Shown here: positions 27,529 through 36,511 of the stretch, in pieces
Numbering within the stretch: the first letter of the stretch is position 1
Layout of the letters: the number at the start of each line of letters is the position of its first letter
From: Corallococcus caeni
Lineage (GTDB): Bacteria; Myxococcota; Myxococcia; Myxococcales; Myxococcaceae
Direction: 5' to 3'
DNA length: 64,000 bases
NCBI RefSeq assembly: GCF_036245865.1
Contig: NZ_BTTW01000009.1
Coordinates: 124,001 to 188,000 of the forward strand
The notes under the pieces: model-generated
The model's input: only the letters and a program-made list of their open reading frames with translations
Told to the model about the DNA's origin: nothing
Database searches by the model: none
Position numbers and translations under genes: made by a program

Positions 27529-28890
27529 TCACTCAAGGCCAGTCACCCATCGATTCAGCAAGGTTCCTTCTTTTCGAATCTGGCTTGCGAGGCTTCTCAA
27601 CTCCTTCGTCAAAAGCGCTCTGCAACTTTCCATGGAACTGCAGTCCTTCGTTGCCCGGCGGAGCGCGTTCAAGACTCTCTGATGGTACGCCTCTGGGTGA
27701 GGCCCCCTATGTCCCGGCACACGAACCTTGTTCGCGGGATCATCAAGCGACATCCCGGCCTTGTCGAAGATCTTCTGGAACTGGGGAGACCACGGGCCAC
27801 CACGGTTCGTGGCGCTCCACCACTTGTTGGATGCGATGTGGTGCTCATGTCCCTCCGCATCCGCGCCACTCGCGACGGGGCTCTTCTCGTCCCGAGCGGA
27901 CATGGCCACCGCGTTCGGCGCCAGCACCAGGGTGATGACACCCGCGGAGGACACGGCCGCGGACTCCACCTGCGCCGCCGCGCCCAGCCGGAAGCCCCCC
28001 ACCTCTGCGGCCACCAACGAGGCCTGTCCTGAACCCGGGAGCGTCGCGACCTTCGCCGCGAACGTCTCCGCCGTGCTGCCCACCGCCGCCAGCGCCAGCA
28101 TCACGAATGCCCGCGCCGCGTTCTTCCCCATCACCTCGCCGTACTCCTCCCCCGCATCGCGCAGCTCATCGAACGTCCGGGCCATCCGCGCCTGCTCGGA
28201 CAGCTCGATCCAGCCCTGGATGAGGTTCCACACCGTGTCGATACCCAGGTAGGCGATGAGACACGCCGTCATCGTCGCCGCGACGCCCTTGGAAACGGGC
28301 TCGGGCATCAACCACAGCGCCAGGTACATCGTCCCCGTCGCGACGATGGTCGTGAGCACCGCCCGCTGATCCGTCATCCCCACCAGCGCTTCCGACGTCT
28401 CGTCCCACACCGAGTCCAGCGCGATGGCGAACGCCAGCGAACGCCGTCCGTCCTCATCCAGCGTGGTTCCAGTCTCCAGCAACTGGAGGCAGTCCCCCGG
28501 AGTCTGCTTGCGCTGGCACCACCGCCCATAGGCGCTCGCCAGCTCCCGGTCAGCATCATCCACCAGCAGTCGAGCACGCGTCGGCTCCTCCACGGAGACC
28601 AATCCCAGGCGCCCGCGCACGTGGGCATACGCCTTCGTGGAGAACGAGCCCGCGAACTGCCGATACGCAGCCTCACGAGGATGCGGGGACACCGGCGCGT
28701 CCTCCGCCAGCGTCCGCACCGCCTCCGTGAACGCCTCCTCCTCCAGAGGCTCAGGCGCGACCTCCGCCCCAGGCACATGGACGACCGGCGCCCCACGCCC
28801 CGTCTTCAGCCGGACGCCGCGCGTCGCTGAACACCCCGTGCCCAGCAACAACAACAGCACCGCGACCGCCCAGCTCCGACACGAGGACAT
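27529..28890 (-). CDS. Lipoprotein AHH-nuclease toxin
   Basis: The 453-residue protein has a lipoprotein signal (lipobox LLGTGC near residues 14-19), a long helical region with two hydrophobic segments near residues 195-240 (around LWLMPEPVSKG) and a C-terminal AHH domain, an HNH/EndoVII-type nuclease fold. The paired histidines are at residues 350-351 (EGHEHHIAS), followed by GHRGPHPEAYH, which supplies further catalytic or metal-binding histidines. An immunity gene follows 21 bases downstream. A lipoprotein toxin with C-terminal nuclease and adjacent immunity resembles the SitA toxins that Myxococcus passes between cells by outer-membrane exchange. That delivery route is inferred here. Confidence 0.8.
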   Translation of the reverse strand: MSSCRSWAVAVLLLLLGTGCSATRGVRLKTGRGAPVVHVPGAEVAPEPLEEEAFTEAVRTLAEDAPVSPHPREAAYRQFAGSFSTKAYAHVRGRLGLVSVEEPTRARLLVDDADRELASAYGRWCQRKQTPGDCLQLLETGTTLDEDGRRSLAFAIALDSVWDETSEALVGMTDQRAVLTTIVATGTMYLALWLMPEPVSKGVAATMTACLIAYLGIDTVWNLIQGWIELSEQARMARTFDELRDAGEEYGEVMGKNAARAFVMLALAAVGSTAETFAAKVATLPGSGQASLVAAEVGGFRLGAAAQVESAAVSSAGVITLVLAPNAVAMSARDEKSPVASGADAEGHEHHIASNKWWSATNRGGPWSPQFQKIFDKAGMSLDDPANKVRVPGHRGPHPEAYHQRVLNALRRATKDCSSMESCRALLTKELRSLASQIRKEGTLLNRWVTGLE

Positions 28891-28971
28891 GGATGCCTCC
28901 AGGGCATCCATCCTCGGCCGCGCGGGCTCACCGCAACCAGGACCTCCCGAGCACCCCGCGGGAGCCCTCCA

Positions 28972-30042
28972 TCACGGGGCGGGCGACGACGGACCCACGC
29001 TTCCCGCGTCCACAGCAGGCGCGTCCACGGGCGCCCCGGCGTCCTCCACCGTGCCCGCATCCGGAGCCACGGCCGCCGGCGCCACGGCCTTCCCCGACGG
29101 AACCACCAGGTCCCACGCCGGCTTCGTGGCCCCCAGCACCTCTTCCTGCGTGGTGCCCGGCGCCACCAGCAGATCCACCACCGGCGACTGCGACGGGTCT
29201 CCCTTGCGCCCGCCACCGAAGCGGTCGTTGTACGGCTCCCCCGCCATGATGCCCATGGCCATGAGTTGCTGATTCGCGGTCGTGTCCCCGCCAAACATCC
29301 CGCCCAGCGACACGCGCCGCTCGAGCGTCGCGCCCGTCACCGCGACGCCGTAGCCCCAGTCCGCGCTCGCGTGCGCGCCGAGGAAACGGTCCGGCACCGT
29401 GAACATCACCGTGCGCCCGCTCACCTGGATGATCGTGGGGAAGAACACCCGCGCCTCCAGCTCCTGCTCCACGGCCGCGTTCAGCTCCGACTCCACCTTG
29501 CCGCCAATCCCGCCCGACTTCTTCTCGTACGCATCCAGCGCCACCTGCCGCCAGTGCTTGCGCAGCGTCTCGCGCGCCTCGTACGGACGCGGCGTCAGCA
29601 CCACCGCCTTCTCCCACCCCGAGTCCGCCGCCAGCGTGAGCCCCCGCCCCGGCAGCGTGTCCGTGCGTCCGGATCCCGGCTTGCGGTCCTGGTCCACGTA
29701 CAGGTCCACGTTGAACGTGTAGAAGCCGTGCCGCGCGCGCTCCGCGACCGTCGCGCCCTCCAGGTCCACCGACTGCGCGCGCGAGGGCCTCGCGATGGGG
29801 TGTGAGAACGTCACCTCGAACCGCGTCGCCTCGCCGTCCGCGAACGCCGCCACCGACACCACGTCCAGGTCCCCGGGCCCCAGGTCCGTCCGGCGCGGAT
29901 ACACCAGCTCGCCGTCGCCGTGGTCGTCCCCCACCGGGTCCGTCAGCCGGAACAGCAGCGCGTCCTCGCGCGTCTTGCCGCCGGAACACGCGGCCAGGGT
30001 GGAGGCGAGCAGGAGCGCGGACACGCGAGAACGCACGAACAT
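28972..30042 (-). CDS. Lipoprotein with glucodextranase-C-like domain
   Basis: The 356-residue lipoprotein (lipobox LAAC, residues 16-19) resembles the C-terminal binding domain of glucodextranase. It opens with FRLTDPVGDDHGDGELVYP, then a beta-rich segment ending near residue 290 and an Ala/Pro/Asp-rich tail. It shares its opening pattern (DPTGDDKGPGKYTYP) and the -FGGG- segment with the protein at 32528-33499. It is the last gene of the maltodextrin cluster on this strand, so a glycan-binding surface role is likely. An ATG five codons upstream is an alternative start. Confidence 0.75.
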   Translation of the reverse strand: MFVRSRVSALLLASTLAACSGGKTREDALLFRLTDPVGDDHGDGELVYPRRTDLGPGDLDVVSVAAFADGEATRFEVTFSHPIARPSRAQSVDLEGATVAERARHGFYTFNVDLYVDQDRKPGSGRTDTLPGRGLTLAADSGWEKAVVLTPRPYEARETLRKHWRQVALDAYEKKSGGIGGKVESELNAAVEQELEARVFFPTIIQVSGRTVMFTVPDRFLGAHASADWGYGVAVTGATLERRVSLGGMFGGDTTANQQLMAMGIMAGEPYNDRFGGGRKGDPSQSPVVDLLVAPGTTQEEVLGATKPAWDLVVPSGKAVAPAAVAPDAGTVEDAGAPVDAPAVDAGSVGPSSPAP

Positions 30043-30106
30043 GGAGGGGCACCTCATGCACGAAGGAACGGCCCGTCAGGTGTACCGCGCGGTGCCCCAA
30101 ACGCAA

Positions 30107-30142
30107 GGAGCCCGGAGTGCCTTCACAGGCGCCCCGGGCTCC
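30107..30142 (-). terminator. Hairpin downstream of the outer-membrane barrel gene
   Basis: A 9-bp perfect inverted repeat, GGAGCCCGG (30107-30115) and CCGGGCTCC (30134-30142), lies about 43 bases beyond the barrel stop codon and before the next gene. There is no strong T-run. Confidence 0.55.
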
Positions 30143-30155
30143 CACTGCCGCCTCA

Positions 30156-30176
30156 CGCCCCGCCGGAAGCGGGGCG
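30156..30176 (-). terminator. First hairpin after the outer-membrane barrel gene
   Basis: An 8-bp inverted repeat with a 5-base loop, CGCCCCGC (30156-30163) and GCGGGGCG (30169-30176), starts 9 bases after the stop codon of the barrel gene at 30185. With the next hairpin it probably ends or attenuates the transcript. Confidence 0.5.
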
Positions 30177-30184
30177 CGCGGTGA

Positions 30185-32386
30185 CTAGAACTGCGCCTTC
30201 ATGAACGCCTTGACGCGCATCTGCTCGAAGTTGCGCTCCTCCAGGCTGTTCCAACCGCCGTTGCGGTTGGTGAAGCCGCGCGAACCCACCGCCACGCCGT
30301 GGTCGGCCGCGATGGTGTCGTCCGCGTACTGCACCACGAAGCCGTCGCCGAAGTCGGGACGGAAGGTGCCGAACGCGTACTGGCCCTCCAGACCGAACTC
30401 CACGCCGGACAGGATGTAGCGCGCCTTCACCAGCACCTGGTTCTTGTTGTGCTTGCCGGACGCCATCTCGTGGTTGTTGTACGCCTGGAACGCCGTGTTG
30501 CCGTCCAGCAGGTCCGCGAAGAACTTGGAGTAGCTGGCGGACACGTACAGGTCGTCCGTGAACTGGTAGCCCGCGCCGGCCGTGAACGTCGTGTAGTCCA
30601 GCAGGCGGTCGTCGTCGCCGATGTTGTCGAACGGCTTGAACTGGTAGCCCGTCTCACCCTGGCTGTTCGTGATGACGCTCGGGTTGCTGTAGACGCCGGA
30701 GGTGCTGTTGCCCGCGCTGTACTCGTTGACCAGCGTGTTGTCGCACGCCACGCCGCCGCCCGCGCACGCGCCGGACTGGAACGGCAGGAAGCGCGGGTCG
30801 TTCAGGCGCTTGTCCGTCTCGTGGATGTACTTGAACTTGCCGAACACATCGATGCCCTTCAGCACGTCCACCACGTACTTGGCGCGCAGCGCGACCAGGT
30901 GCGTCTTCTTGTCCTGGAAGGGCTGGTAGGCCGTGCGGAAGTTGTGGCCCACGCCAGAGTCCAGCTCCGTGCCGGGGTACGTGGTGTTGTTCAGCGACTC
31001 CTGGTCGTTGCCGTACGCCTGCCAGTTGGTGTTGTAGGTGATGAAGGAATACTCACCGCCCAGCTCCAGCGCGCCGTTGGTGTAGACCGGGTTCGCCGTC
31101 ACGCCCTTCCAACCGATGGCCGTCTCCGCCATGGGCTCGTCGAAGTCCGTGAAGTCGTTGTCCACGTTGATGGTCGCGACCTGCTGGGCCTCGCTCGTCC
31201 AGCCGCCGTAGCCGATGCGGGTGGGGTTGCCCTTGTAGATGCCGTAGGCCGCGTTGGACGGACCGGGGAACGCGAAGCTGCCGTCGTGACCTTCCGTGAG
31301 CAGCACGTCCGCCTCGCGGCGGCTGGCCATCACCGCCACGTAGTCCGCGCCGATGCTGAACAGCTGGAAGTTGAACGACAGGCCCACGTCCAGCGGGTCG
31401 TTGAGGGACGCGTTCAGCATGTACGTCTGGTCGGTGTGGTGGCCCGCCAGCACCGCGCTGTAGCCGCCGATGCCGCCGAAGTTCGCCGGCGACAGCACGG
31501 GGTCCGCGTTGGAGTACGACGAGTACACCGCGCCGCGCACGTCCAGCCACGAGCCCATGTGCAGGCCCGCCTTCAGACCGCCCACGCCGTTGCGGTAGCG
31601 CGGCGTCAGGTCGCGGCCGTCGTCGAAGTTGGTGTCCTCGGTGTTGACCTCCTGGTCGTTGGCGTACTGGAAGATGCCGCCCACGTCGAAGAGCTCGGAG
31701 GCCGTGTACTTCGCCTGGAAGCCGTAGGCCGCGTCACGCGCGTGGAAGGCGCCCGTGCTGAAGTTCGGGCCGGCCCACAAGCGGGGCAGCGAGATGCGCG
31801 CCGCGTCCCACGTGAGCTTCCGGTCGAAGTTGGAGCCCTGCAGCATGATGGCCGCCGCGTTGTCGCGGTCGATGTAACGGACGCGGCCGATGACGAACGG
31901 GTCGAACTGGCCCAGGTCCGTCGCGCCGATGAGCGCCGAGTCGATGAGGTAGCCCGGACGCAGCGTCACGGACATGCCGCGCAGCTTGATGTACTGGTTG
32001 GAGCGCGGGTCGAACTCGCCGCAGTCGCCCGCGGTGCAGTTCGTCGGCGGGTTGCGGCCGCCGAAGCCGCCGAAGTTCGTCCAGAAGTTCTGGTTGAAGC
32101 GGCTGTGGATGCGGCCGTTGACCTCCACCTGCGGGGAGATCTTCGCGTTCAGCAGGAGCTCCAGCTCCGTGCCGATGCCGTTGTCGCCGTAGCCCTCACC
32201 GGGCACGGTCGTGAAGTTGTAGAGGGCGCCCTGGTCGCGCTGCGTGCCCCAGAGGTACTTCGTATAGGTCGTGCCACCAATGGTGAGCTTGGGGCCGCTG
32301 TCCTGCGCCATGGCCGCCCCGGGAATGAGGCCGACCGCCACGGTGAGCGCACACGCTCCCCGCACCACGTTCTTGCGATTCTTCAT
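30185..32386 (-). CDS. Large outer-membrane beta-barrel (putative maltodextrin porin)
   Basis: The 733-residue protein has a signal peptide (ending GAAMAQ, about residue 28) and then alternating polar/aromatic beta-strand segments throughout, with many Tyr/Trp/Phe girdle positions. It ends in Phe (KAFMKAQF), as outer-membrane barrels do for BAM recognition. It has no TonB-box or plug domain, so a passive porin-like pore is more likely than an energised receptor. Its place in the malEFG cluster suggests it admits maltodextrins. It is larger than LamB (about 420 residues) and not recognisably related to it. A dyad operator sits 117 bases upstream. Confidence 0.72.
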   Translation of the reverse strand: MKNRKNVVRGACALTVAVGLIPGAAMAQDSGPKLTIGGTTYTKYLWGTQRDQGALYNFTTVPGEGYGDNGIGTELELLLNAKISPQVEVNGRIHSRFNQNFWTNFGGFGGRNPPTNCTAGDCGEFDPRSNQYIKLRGMSVTLRPGYLIDSALIGATDLGQFDPFVIGRVRYIDRDNAAAIMLQGSNFDRKLTWDAARISLPRLWAGPNFSTGAFHARDAAYGFQAKYTASELFDVGGIFQYANDQEVNTEDTNFDDGRDLTPRYRNGVGGLKAGLHMGSWLDVRGAVYSSYSNADPVLSPANFGGIGGYSAVLAGHHTDQTYMLNASLNDPLDVGLSFNFQLFSIGADYVAVMASRREADVLLTEGHDGSFAFPGPSNAAYGIYKGNPTRIGYGGWTSEAQQVATINVDNDFTDFDEPMAETAIGWKGVTANPVYTNGALELGGEYSFITYNTNWQAYGNDQESLNNTTYPGTELDSGVGHNFRTAYQPFQDKKTHLVALRAKYVVDVLKGIDVFGKFKYIHETDKRLNDPRFLPFQSGACAGGGVACDNTLVNEYSAGNSTSGVYSNPSVITNSQGETGYQFKPFDNIGDDDRLLDYTTFTAGAGYQFTDDLYVSASYSKFFADLLDGNTAFQAYNNHEMASGKHNKNQVLVKARYILSGVEFGLEGQYAFGTFRPDFGDGFVVQYADDTIAADHGVAVGSRGFTNRNGGWNSLEERNFEQMRVKAFMKAQF

Positions 32387-32500
32387 GATGTCCGGAAAAC
32401 CCTTGTCGAAAGCTTTGAACCAGAGGGGGGTCATCCCCTCTCCCGGGCCGCCGCGGGGTCACCACGGCAGCCCTCCCCGTGTCACATCAAACCTTGAAAC

Positions 32501-32519
32501 GGACTGTTTTGAACAGTCC
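32501..32519. promoter_or_regulatory. Putative operator ACTGT-N5-ACAGT upstream of the barrel gene
   Basis: A 19-base perfect palindrome, GGACTGTT-TTG-AACAGTCC, contains ACTGT-N5-ACAGT (32503-32517). The same core occurs at 40591-40605 before the GH13 gene. It is about 115 bases from the barrel start codon and 9 bases from the stop of the preceding gene, so it could alternatively be that gene's terminator hairpin. The shared core favours a regulatory role. Confidence 0.5.
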
Positions 32520-32527
32520 ACCACCGA

Positions 32528-33499
32528 CTACTTCGTCGGCGTGGCCGTCGTCGGCGCCGGAGCGACCGACGTTCCAGCCGGAGCGGCCGGCGTGGGCGCC
32601 GGAGCCGGGGCCGGAGCCGCGGGGGCCGGAGCGGCCGGAGCCGGGGCCGGAGCCGCCGCCGCCGCGCCACCCTGCGCCGCCGGGCGCTTCTCGCCGGAGA
32701 CCATCTTCAGCGTGGCCTTCTTCGTGGCGGAGCCGTCACCCGCGCACTCGTAGGCGAGCATGTCGTACTGGGCCTTGATTTCAGAGCTGTCGCCCTTGCC
32801 CTGGCCCGCGAGCACGTCAATCACGTGCGGGTCGCAGTTGAAGTCGGAGCCGCCGCCGAAGCGGTGCTGGCCCTCGTACTCGTTGACGCGGCGGGTGAGC
32901 AGGTCGTTGTCCGCGGGGAAGCCCTCGTTGGACTGCATCACGACCTGGTAGCCCCAGGTGGAGGGGTCACCGGCGCCCAGGTCCGCGTTCATGACCGTGG
33001 CGGTGATCTTGTTGCCGGAGGCGCGCACCTTGGTGGGCACCACGACGGCGCCCTTCATCGCGCCGGCCTTGTTGTTGGCCTCCGCGCGCACGCGCGACGA
33101 GCCCTGCGGCGAGATGATGATGACCTTGTCCCACGCGTCTTCCGGGGCGAAGGACACGTTGAGGCCCGGGGGGCTGTCCGTGAAGCCGCTGCCGGCCTTG
33201 TGGTCCGTGTCGATGAAGATGAAGACCTCCTGCACGGAGAAGCCGTCCGCCATCTTCCAGGGGTTCTCCAGCGACGCCTTCAGCTGGATCTCCACGTCCG
33301 TCTTGTTGCCGCCCTGGTCCAGCTTGAAGCCGGTCAGGTCGAACGAGCCCGGCTTGTACACGGGGTCCGTCGGGTAGGTGTACTTGCCCGGGCCCTTGTC
33401 GTCGCCGGTGGGGTCCTTGAACGACACCTTGTCGGCCAGGGCCGGGGCCGCGGACAGGGAAGCGGCCAGGGTGAGGACTGCGATGCGGGGGTTGATCAT
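32528..33499 (-). CDS. Exported glucodextranase-C-like glycan-binding protein
   Basis: The 323-residue exported protein has a cleavable signal (AAPALA, residue 22). Residues 23-265 form a beta-sandwich resembling the C-terminal binding domain of glucodextranase and amylopullulanases, with DPTGDDKGPGKYTYP and FIDTDHKAGSGF. The last 55 residues are an almost pure Ala/Pro/Thr tail, likely an extended wall or periplasmic spacer. An AAGGAG site precedes the chosen ATG. It lies between malG and the barrel gene, so it probably works with them in maltodextrin capture. No catalytic residues are evident. Confidence 0.75.
   Translation of the reverse strand: MINPRIAVLTLAASLSAAPALADKVSFKDPTGDDKGPGKYTYPTDPVYKPGSFDLTGFKLDQGGNKTDVEIQLKASLENPWKMADGFSVQEVFIFIDTDHKAGSGFTDSPPGLNVSFAPEDAWDKVIIISPQGSSRVRAEANNKAGAMKGAVVVPTKVRASGNKITATVMNADLGAGDPSTWGYQVVMQSNEGFPADNDLLTRRVNEYEGQHRFGGGSDFNCDPHVIDVLAGQGKGDSSEIKAQYDMLAYECAGDGSATKKATLKMVSGEKRPAAQGGAAAAAPAPAPAAPAPAAPAPAPAPTPAAPAGTSVAPAPTTATPTK
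32565..32675. repeat. Degenerate GC-rich tandem repeat encoding the Ala/Pro tail
   Basis: The + strand carries irregular repeats of GCCGGAGC/GCCGGGGC units that encode the Ala-Pro tail of the glycan-binding protein on the other strand. Such tracts are prone to length change by slippage. Confidence 0.6.
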
Positions 33500-33556
33500 G
33501 GGGGTGTTTGCTCCTTGCAACGACAGACGAAAGGACTGCGAAGAACGACCGCGGGA

Positions 33557-34444
33557 CTAACCCTTCACGCCACCGGCGGTGAGCCCGGAGACGAGGTACT
33601 TCTGCAGGAAGAGGAAGAGGAACACGACGGGCACGGACACGATGATGGAGCCGGCCGCGAAGTAGCCCCACTGCTGGCTGAAGCCGCCCACGAAGAAGCG
33701 CAGGCCCACCGGCGCCGTGTACATGGCTTCCTGGTCCATGAACGTCGCCGCGAGGATGAACTCGTTCCACGCCGTCATGAAGCTGAACAGCGCCGTCACC
33801 GCCACCGCGGGCTTGGCCAGCGGCAGGATGATGCTCCAGAAGATGCGCCCCGGGGACGCGCCGTCCATCAGCGCCGCCTCCTCCAGGTCCTTGGGGATGG
33901 TGTCGAAGTAGCCCTTGAGCATCCACACGCTGAACGGGATGGACGTGGTGGCGTACACGATGATGAGGCCCAGCCGGCTGCTGCCCAGCCCCAGCCACTG
34001 CACCAGGATGATGTAGAGCGGGATGAGCATCAGCGTGCCCGGGAACATCTGGGACACGAGGAACGCCATCATGCCCGCGCGCTGGCCGGGGAACTTGAAG
34101 CGGCTGAAGGCATACGCCGCCGTGCACGCCATGAAGACGCCCAGCACCGTGGTGCCAATGGCCACGATGGCGCTGTTGAGCATCCACTTCGCGAACGGCT
34201 GATCCGACATCACCGACACGAAGTTGGAGACGGAGAAGCTCTCCGGCCACGGCGTCACCGCGCGCAGCCGGTCCCAGAAGGTGGGGTTCTCCGGCAGCGT
34301 GGCGATGGCCAGGCTCTGCTTGCCGGAGAAGGCCAGGCTCACCACCCAGAGGATGGGGTAGATGGTGAAGAGGGTGAAGGCGATGAGCACCGCGTGCAGC
34401 GGCAGGTGCGGGATGCCTTCGCGACGTTCAGAGAAGAGCGCCAT
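33557..34444 (-). CDS. malG: Maltose/maltodextrin ABC transporter permease MalG
   Basis: The 296-residue inner-membrane permease has six hydrophobic segments and the EAA loop signature EEAALMDGASPGRIFWSIILP, which docks on MalK. It ends LTAGGVKG, matching MalG proteins. It starts 5 bases after the malF stop codon, so translation is likely coupled. Together with MalF and a MalK dimer it forms the transport channel for maltodextrins delivered by MalE. Confidence 0.93.
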   Translation of the reverse strand: MALFSERREGIPHLPLHAVLIAFTLFTIYPILWVVSLAFSGKQSLAIATLPENPTFWDRLRAVTPWPESFSVSNFVSVMSDQPFAKWMLNSAIVAIGTTVLGVFMACTAAYAFSRFKFPGQRAGMMAFLVSQMFPGTLMLIPLYIILVQWLGLGSSRLGLIIVYATTSIPFSVWMLKGYFDTIPKDLEEAALMDGASPGRIFWSIILPLAKPAVAVTALFSFMTAWNEFILAATFMDQEAMYTAPVGLRFFVGGFSQQWGYFAAGSIIVSVPVVFLFLFLQKYLVSGLTAGGVKG

Positions 34445-34449
34445 GGGGT

Positions 34450-36498
34450 TTACGCGGCCTCCGTGGCGCGGCTCATGCGGTTCTGCACCATGCTGTAGAG
34501 CAGCAGGATGCCGAAGATGACGGTGGAGTACGCCGCCGCGTAGCCGTGGCGGTAGCGCTCGAAGGCGAACTTGTACGCCTGGGTGACGAGGATCTCCGTG
34601 GAGCCGCCCGGGTCGCCGCCCGTCACCAGGAAGATGATGTTGAACATGTTGAAGGTCCACACCACCGACAGGATGACCGCGGGCACCAGCGCGGGCTTCA
34701 GCGCGGGCAGCGTGATGGCGGTGAACTGCTGCCACCGGTTGGCGCCGTCCACGCGCGCCGCCTCGTAGAGCTCACCGGGGATGGACTGGAGCGCGCCCAG
34801 CGACACCACCATCATGAACGGGAAGGACAGCCAGCCATTGGTGGCGAGCGCCGTGAAGAACGACGTGAAGGGGGAATCGAACCACGCCAGCCCTTCCCCA
34901 CCGAACATCCGGATGACGTGGTTCACCACGCCGAACTGCTGGTGGAACATGCCCTTCCAGATGAGCGCGGTGATGTAGTTGGGCATGGCCCACGGCAGGA
35001 TGAGCAGCACGCGGTACACCGGCCGCATCTTCAGCTTCGGCACGTTGAGCGCCAGCGCGAGCAGCAGGCCCACCGTCACGCCGATGGTGACGTTCGTCAC
35101 CGTCCACACGATGGTGAAGAGCAGCGTGTAGTAGAAGTTCAGGTAGTTGAAGACCCACGAGCCATCCGCGGCCGTCTTCGCGAAGCTGAAGTCGCCCAGG
35201 ATGTCCGCGTAGTTGCGGAAGCCCACCCACAGCTCCGACAACGGCTGGCTGCTGTTGTAGAGGTTGGCGTCCGTGAACGACAGCGTGATGCCGTAGGCGA
35301 AGGGGAAGAACACCAGCACCACCATGCCCACCATGGCCGGCGCGATGTACGCGTACGCCTGCCGGTACTCCACCGTCGTCCGCACCGCCCGGTGCAGCGC
35401 GCCCAGGCCGATGAACAGCAGCACCGCCAGGCCCAGCACGCCCAGCGCGCCCAGCGCCTTGCCCGCGTTGCCGCGCACCTGCGCGCCCGCCGCCGCCAGC
35501 TTGTCCGCGTCCGGCGCGCCGGAGTCCGTCAGCCGCCCCAGCGGACGGCGCATCATGTCCGCGTCCCACGCGCCGGGCTTCAGCGCCGGGTCCGCCTTCA
35601 GGTTGTTGGCGGCGATGAGCGACTGGGCCTTCTCGCCGCGCGTGCGCAGCTCCGCGCTGACGGCGTTCTCCGTCTCCCGCAGCTCCGCGTCCAGCGCGCG
35701 CAGCGAGTACACGGTGTAGCCACCCAGGCCCGCCAGGAACAGCGCCGCCGCCACCGCCACGCGCACGCCCTGGCGCGACAGCGCGAACACCGCGGCCGCG
35801 CACGCCGCCAGCGGCAGCAGGAACGCCAGCAGCACCGCCGTCCACGACGGCGCGTCAGCCTTCACCACCGCCGGGGTGAGGGACTCCACGGAGCCCACCA
35901 CCTGCCCGTCCACCTCCACGGGCGCGGACAGCAGGCGGCTGGCGCCCGCGTCGAGCAGCTCCGACTCCACCTCCGGCTTGCGCGCCCCGCCCTCCTCGCG
36001 GTTCGTCTCCACCGCGGTGCGCAGGCGCTGGCCGCGGTCGTACAGCGGCTTCTCGTCGCGCGACAGCTTGCGCGGCGCCGCCTTCTCCCCGGTGTCCTGC
36101 GGGAAGGTGGACGCCTCCAGCCGGATGCCGCTGAAGGCGATGACGCGCACGGCGCTGCCCGGCATGCCGGGCCAGCCCGCCACCACGGCACGCACGGCGT
36201 CGCCCGTGCCTCCCGCGCGCTGCACCAGGTCCGCCAGCCCCAGCAGGGACACGGCGGCGGTGCGCTGCTCGCGCTCCGCCGCGCGCTCCTGGTTGGCGCG
36301 CGCCAGCAGGCCGTGCGCCAGCAGCAGGGACACGCCCAGCGCCAGGGCGAGCCCCACCAGCACGCGCCCCCGGTGCCCGCCCGCACGGCCGGACGGGCCC
36401 GCGGTGGAGGGGCCTGTCGCGGCGTTGTTCAGCGGAGTGCCGGCCGGCGTGGGGGCGCCGGCCTGGGAGGGCGACTGCTGGGGGGCGTTCTGGCTCAC
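34450..36498 (-). CDS. malF: MalF-type ABC permease with fused N-terminal sensor-like region
   Basis: The 682-residue protein is about 165 residues longer than E. coli MalF. The canonical permease begins near residue 378 (YRQAYAYIAPAMVG) and contains the EAA loop YEAARVDGANRWQQF. Before it, residues 1-42 are Pro/Ala-rich. A membrane helix lies at about 45-66, and an extracytoplasmic domain at about 70-215 has a fold-like pattern seen in sensor domains (VRVIAFSGIRLEAS, LLSAPVEVDGQVVGSVE). Further helices lie at about 219-240, 246-266 and 350-369. It lies between malE (13 bases away) and malG. The reading frame is continuous, so this is a real fusion rather than a frameshift. Confidence 0.85.
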   Translation of the reverse strand: MSQNAPQQSPSQAGAPTPAGTPLNNAATGPSTAGPSGRAGGHRGRVLVGLALALGVSLLLAHGLLARANQERAAEREQRTAAVSLLGLADLVQRAGGTGDAVRAVVAGWPGMPGSAVRVIAFSGIRLEASTFPQDTGEKAAPRKLSRDEKPLYDRGQRLRTAVETNREEGGARKPEVESELLDAGASRLLSAPVEVDGQVVGSVESLTPAVVKADAPSWTAVLLAFLLPLAACAAAVFALSRQGVRVAVAAALFLAGLGGYTVYSLRALDAELRETENAVSAELRTRGEKAQSLIAANNLKADPALKPGAWDADMMRRPLGRLTDSGAPDADKLAAAGAQVRGNAGKALGALGVLGLAVLLFIGLGALHRAVRTTVEYRQAYAYIAPAMVGMVVLVFFPFAYGITLSFTDANLYNSSQPLSELWVGFRNYADILGDFSFAKTAADGSWVFNYLNFYYTLLFTIVWTVTNVTIGVTVGLLLALALNVPKLKMRPVYRVLLILPWAMPNYITALIWKGMFHQQFGVVNHVIRMFGGEGLAWFDSPFTSFFTALATNGWLSFPFMMVVSLGALQSIPGELYEAARVDGANRWQQFTAITLPALKPALVPAVILSVVWTFNMFNIIFLVTGGDPGGSTEILVTQAYKFAFERYRHGYAAAYSTVIFGILLLYSMVQNRMSRATEAA

Positions 36499-36511
36499 TT
36501 CAGGTCCTCAC

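Noticed and set aside
32501-32519. Palindrome taken as a terminator of the glycan-binding gene
   Set aside because: A perfect stem exists, but it lacks a T-run and shares its core with the dyad at 40591-40605, so an operator was preferred. Terminator function is not excluded.
32565-32675. CRISPR-like or regulatory repeat
   Set aside because: The repeats are irregular, very short and encode an Ala/Pro tail in frame, so they are coding low complexity.
34450-36498. Frameshift joining a sensor gene to malF
   Set aside because: The frame is continuous with coherent membrane segments and no internal start or ribosome site near residue 378.
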